Shown here: in pieces, positions 63,780-64,000 of the stretch
Layout of the letters: each line of letters starts with the position of its first letter
Numbering within the stretch: position 1 is the stretch's first letter
Assembly: GCA_934178345.1 (NCBI GenBank)
Contig: CAKPQG010000011.1
Coordinates: 1 to 64,000, forward strand
From: an uncultured Dialister sp.
GTDB lineage: Bacteria > Bacillota > Negativicutes > Veillonellales > Dialisteraceae
Direction of reading: 5' to 3'
Length of the DNA stretch: 64,000 nt
Program-made: the position numbers and the translations under genes
The notes under the pieces: model-generated
Seen by the model: the letters and a program-made list of their open reading frames with translations, nothing else
The model's database searches: none
Told to the model about the DNA's origin: nothing

Positions 63780-64000
63780 ATTACAAAGCCCCTTTTTATG
63801 CGGTGAACCTGTCCCTGTACAAGGCACTCACCGGCATGGGGGATCTGGAATGGTTCGACGCCTCCGTCCCCGTCTTTGAAATCGAAGATTACTTCAAGCA
63901 TCAGACCGAATTCGACTACGGGATCATCGGTGCGGCGAAAGCAGATTGCCATCCAAACGACGATATCGTACTGTGGGCAGTATCTACGGACATGGAAGTC
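63776..64000 (+). CDS. phage head or tail protein, cut by the window edge
   Basis: An open frame of 75 codons starting at ATG 63776 (GGGAGG ahead) runs to the edge. It starts MNYKAPFYAVNLSLYKALTG and comes after the head-tail joining gene, where HK97-gp10 or tail-completion genes are usual. No firm family from the visible part. Confidence 0.6.
   Translation, partial: MNYKAPFYAVNLSLYKALTGMGDLEWFDASVPVFEIEDYFKHQTEFDYGIIGAAKADCHPNDDIVLWAVSTDMEV

Larger units (their letters stand above)
42541..64000. mobile_element. HK97-type siphovirus prophage, left part
   Basis: From the tRNA-Arg 3' end the window carries, in normal temperate-phage order, integrase, lysogeny switch, early/replication genes, late regulator, terminase and head genes. 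The minus-strand lysogeny arm and plus-strand lytic arm diverge at 45.75-45.87 kb. The element continues beyond the right edge; tail, lysis and right attachment site are not seen. Confidence 0.92.

Overview
The window looks like chromosomal DNA of a Firmicutes-type bacterium. A CIRCE-controlled hrcA-grpE-dnaK-dnaJ operon, two T-box riboswitches, an ECF transporter and rpsF-ssb-rpsR all fit that. The class Negativicutes (Dialister/Veillonella-like) is my best guess from the gene mix, but it is inference and not proven here. Roughly 1-42.4 kb is host chromosome; roughly 42.5-64 kb is the left part of an HK97-type siphovirus prophage inserted at a tRNA-Arg(CCG) gene. Its right end lies outside the window.

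Host layout. 0.1-5.2 kb: heat-shock operon. 5.4-8.0 kb: DNA polymerase III delta', RicT/PSP1-like protein and a TrmN6-like methylase, overlapping end to end. 8.2-9.1 kb: rsmI. 9.5-12.2 kb: metG-tatD. 12.6-13.7 kb: rpsF-ssb-rpsR. 14.3-15.8 kb: DASS-family anion transporter. 16.8-18.3 kb: thrC. 18.9-19.6 kb: TVP38-like membrane protein. 19.9-24.9 kb, minus strand: a methionine locus with a T-box, a stand-alone MetH activation-domain protein, a short MetH lacking that domain, and metF. 25.1-26.4 kb: ThrE-like exporter. 27.1-30.4 kb: T-box-controlled ECF transporter whose S component is fused to an ATPase. 30.9-33.8 kb: lepA-hemW. 34.1-41.0 kb: type I restriction-modification locus. 41.2-42.3 kb: alr.

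The host intergenic gaps are unusual. Most are mosaics of short tandem heptamers (GGTTCAG, CTAGTGA, GGAATTA/GGAATGA types and their complements), GC-rich palindromes and a MITE-like element with about 20-bp inverted ends. A diverged block of about 210-255 bp sits in opposite orientation on either side of the 20-34 kb segment.

The restriction locus carries two kinds of length-variable DNA in its specificity gene. One is four 12-bp units encoding TAEL repeats between the first two target-recognition domains. The other is a (GACA)19 tract after the second domain, out of frame with a third recognition domain. Loss of one unit would fuse all three into one polypeptide.

Prophage layout. Integrase (minus strand) comes first, then an AbiF/Abi_2 HEPN protein beside a structured region with a strong terminator. 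Next is a CI/Cro-like switch with matching palindromic operators, and a MT-A70 methyltransferase broken at a G9 tract. Early and replication genes follow (Gp157-like, Sak4-like ATPase, DUF669-like, PriCT/AAA primase-helicase, RusA), then a sigma-r4-like late regulator and a candidate structured RNA. The head genes are terminase small subunit, HNH nuclease, terminase large subunit, connector, ClpP-like protease and portal, followed by an apparent -1 frameshift tail-chaperone pair, the major capsid protein and head-tail joining genes.

The most rewarding leads are the contingency hsdS locus, the G9-interrupted prophage methyltransferase, the AbiF protein with its flanking RNA-like element, the frameshift pair, and the heptamer/MITE intergenic mosaic. 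All calls come from reading sequence and recalled family features; no search was run.
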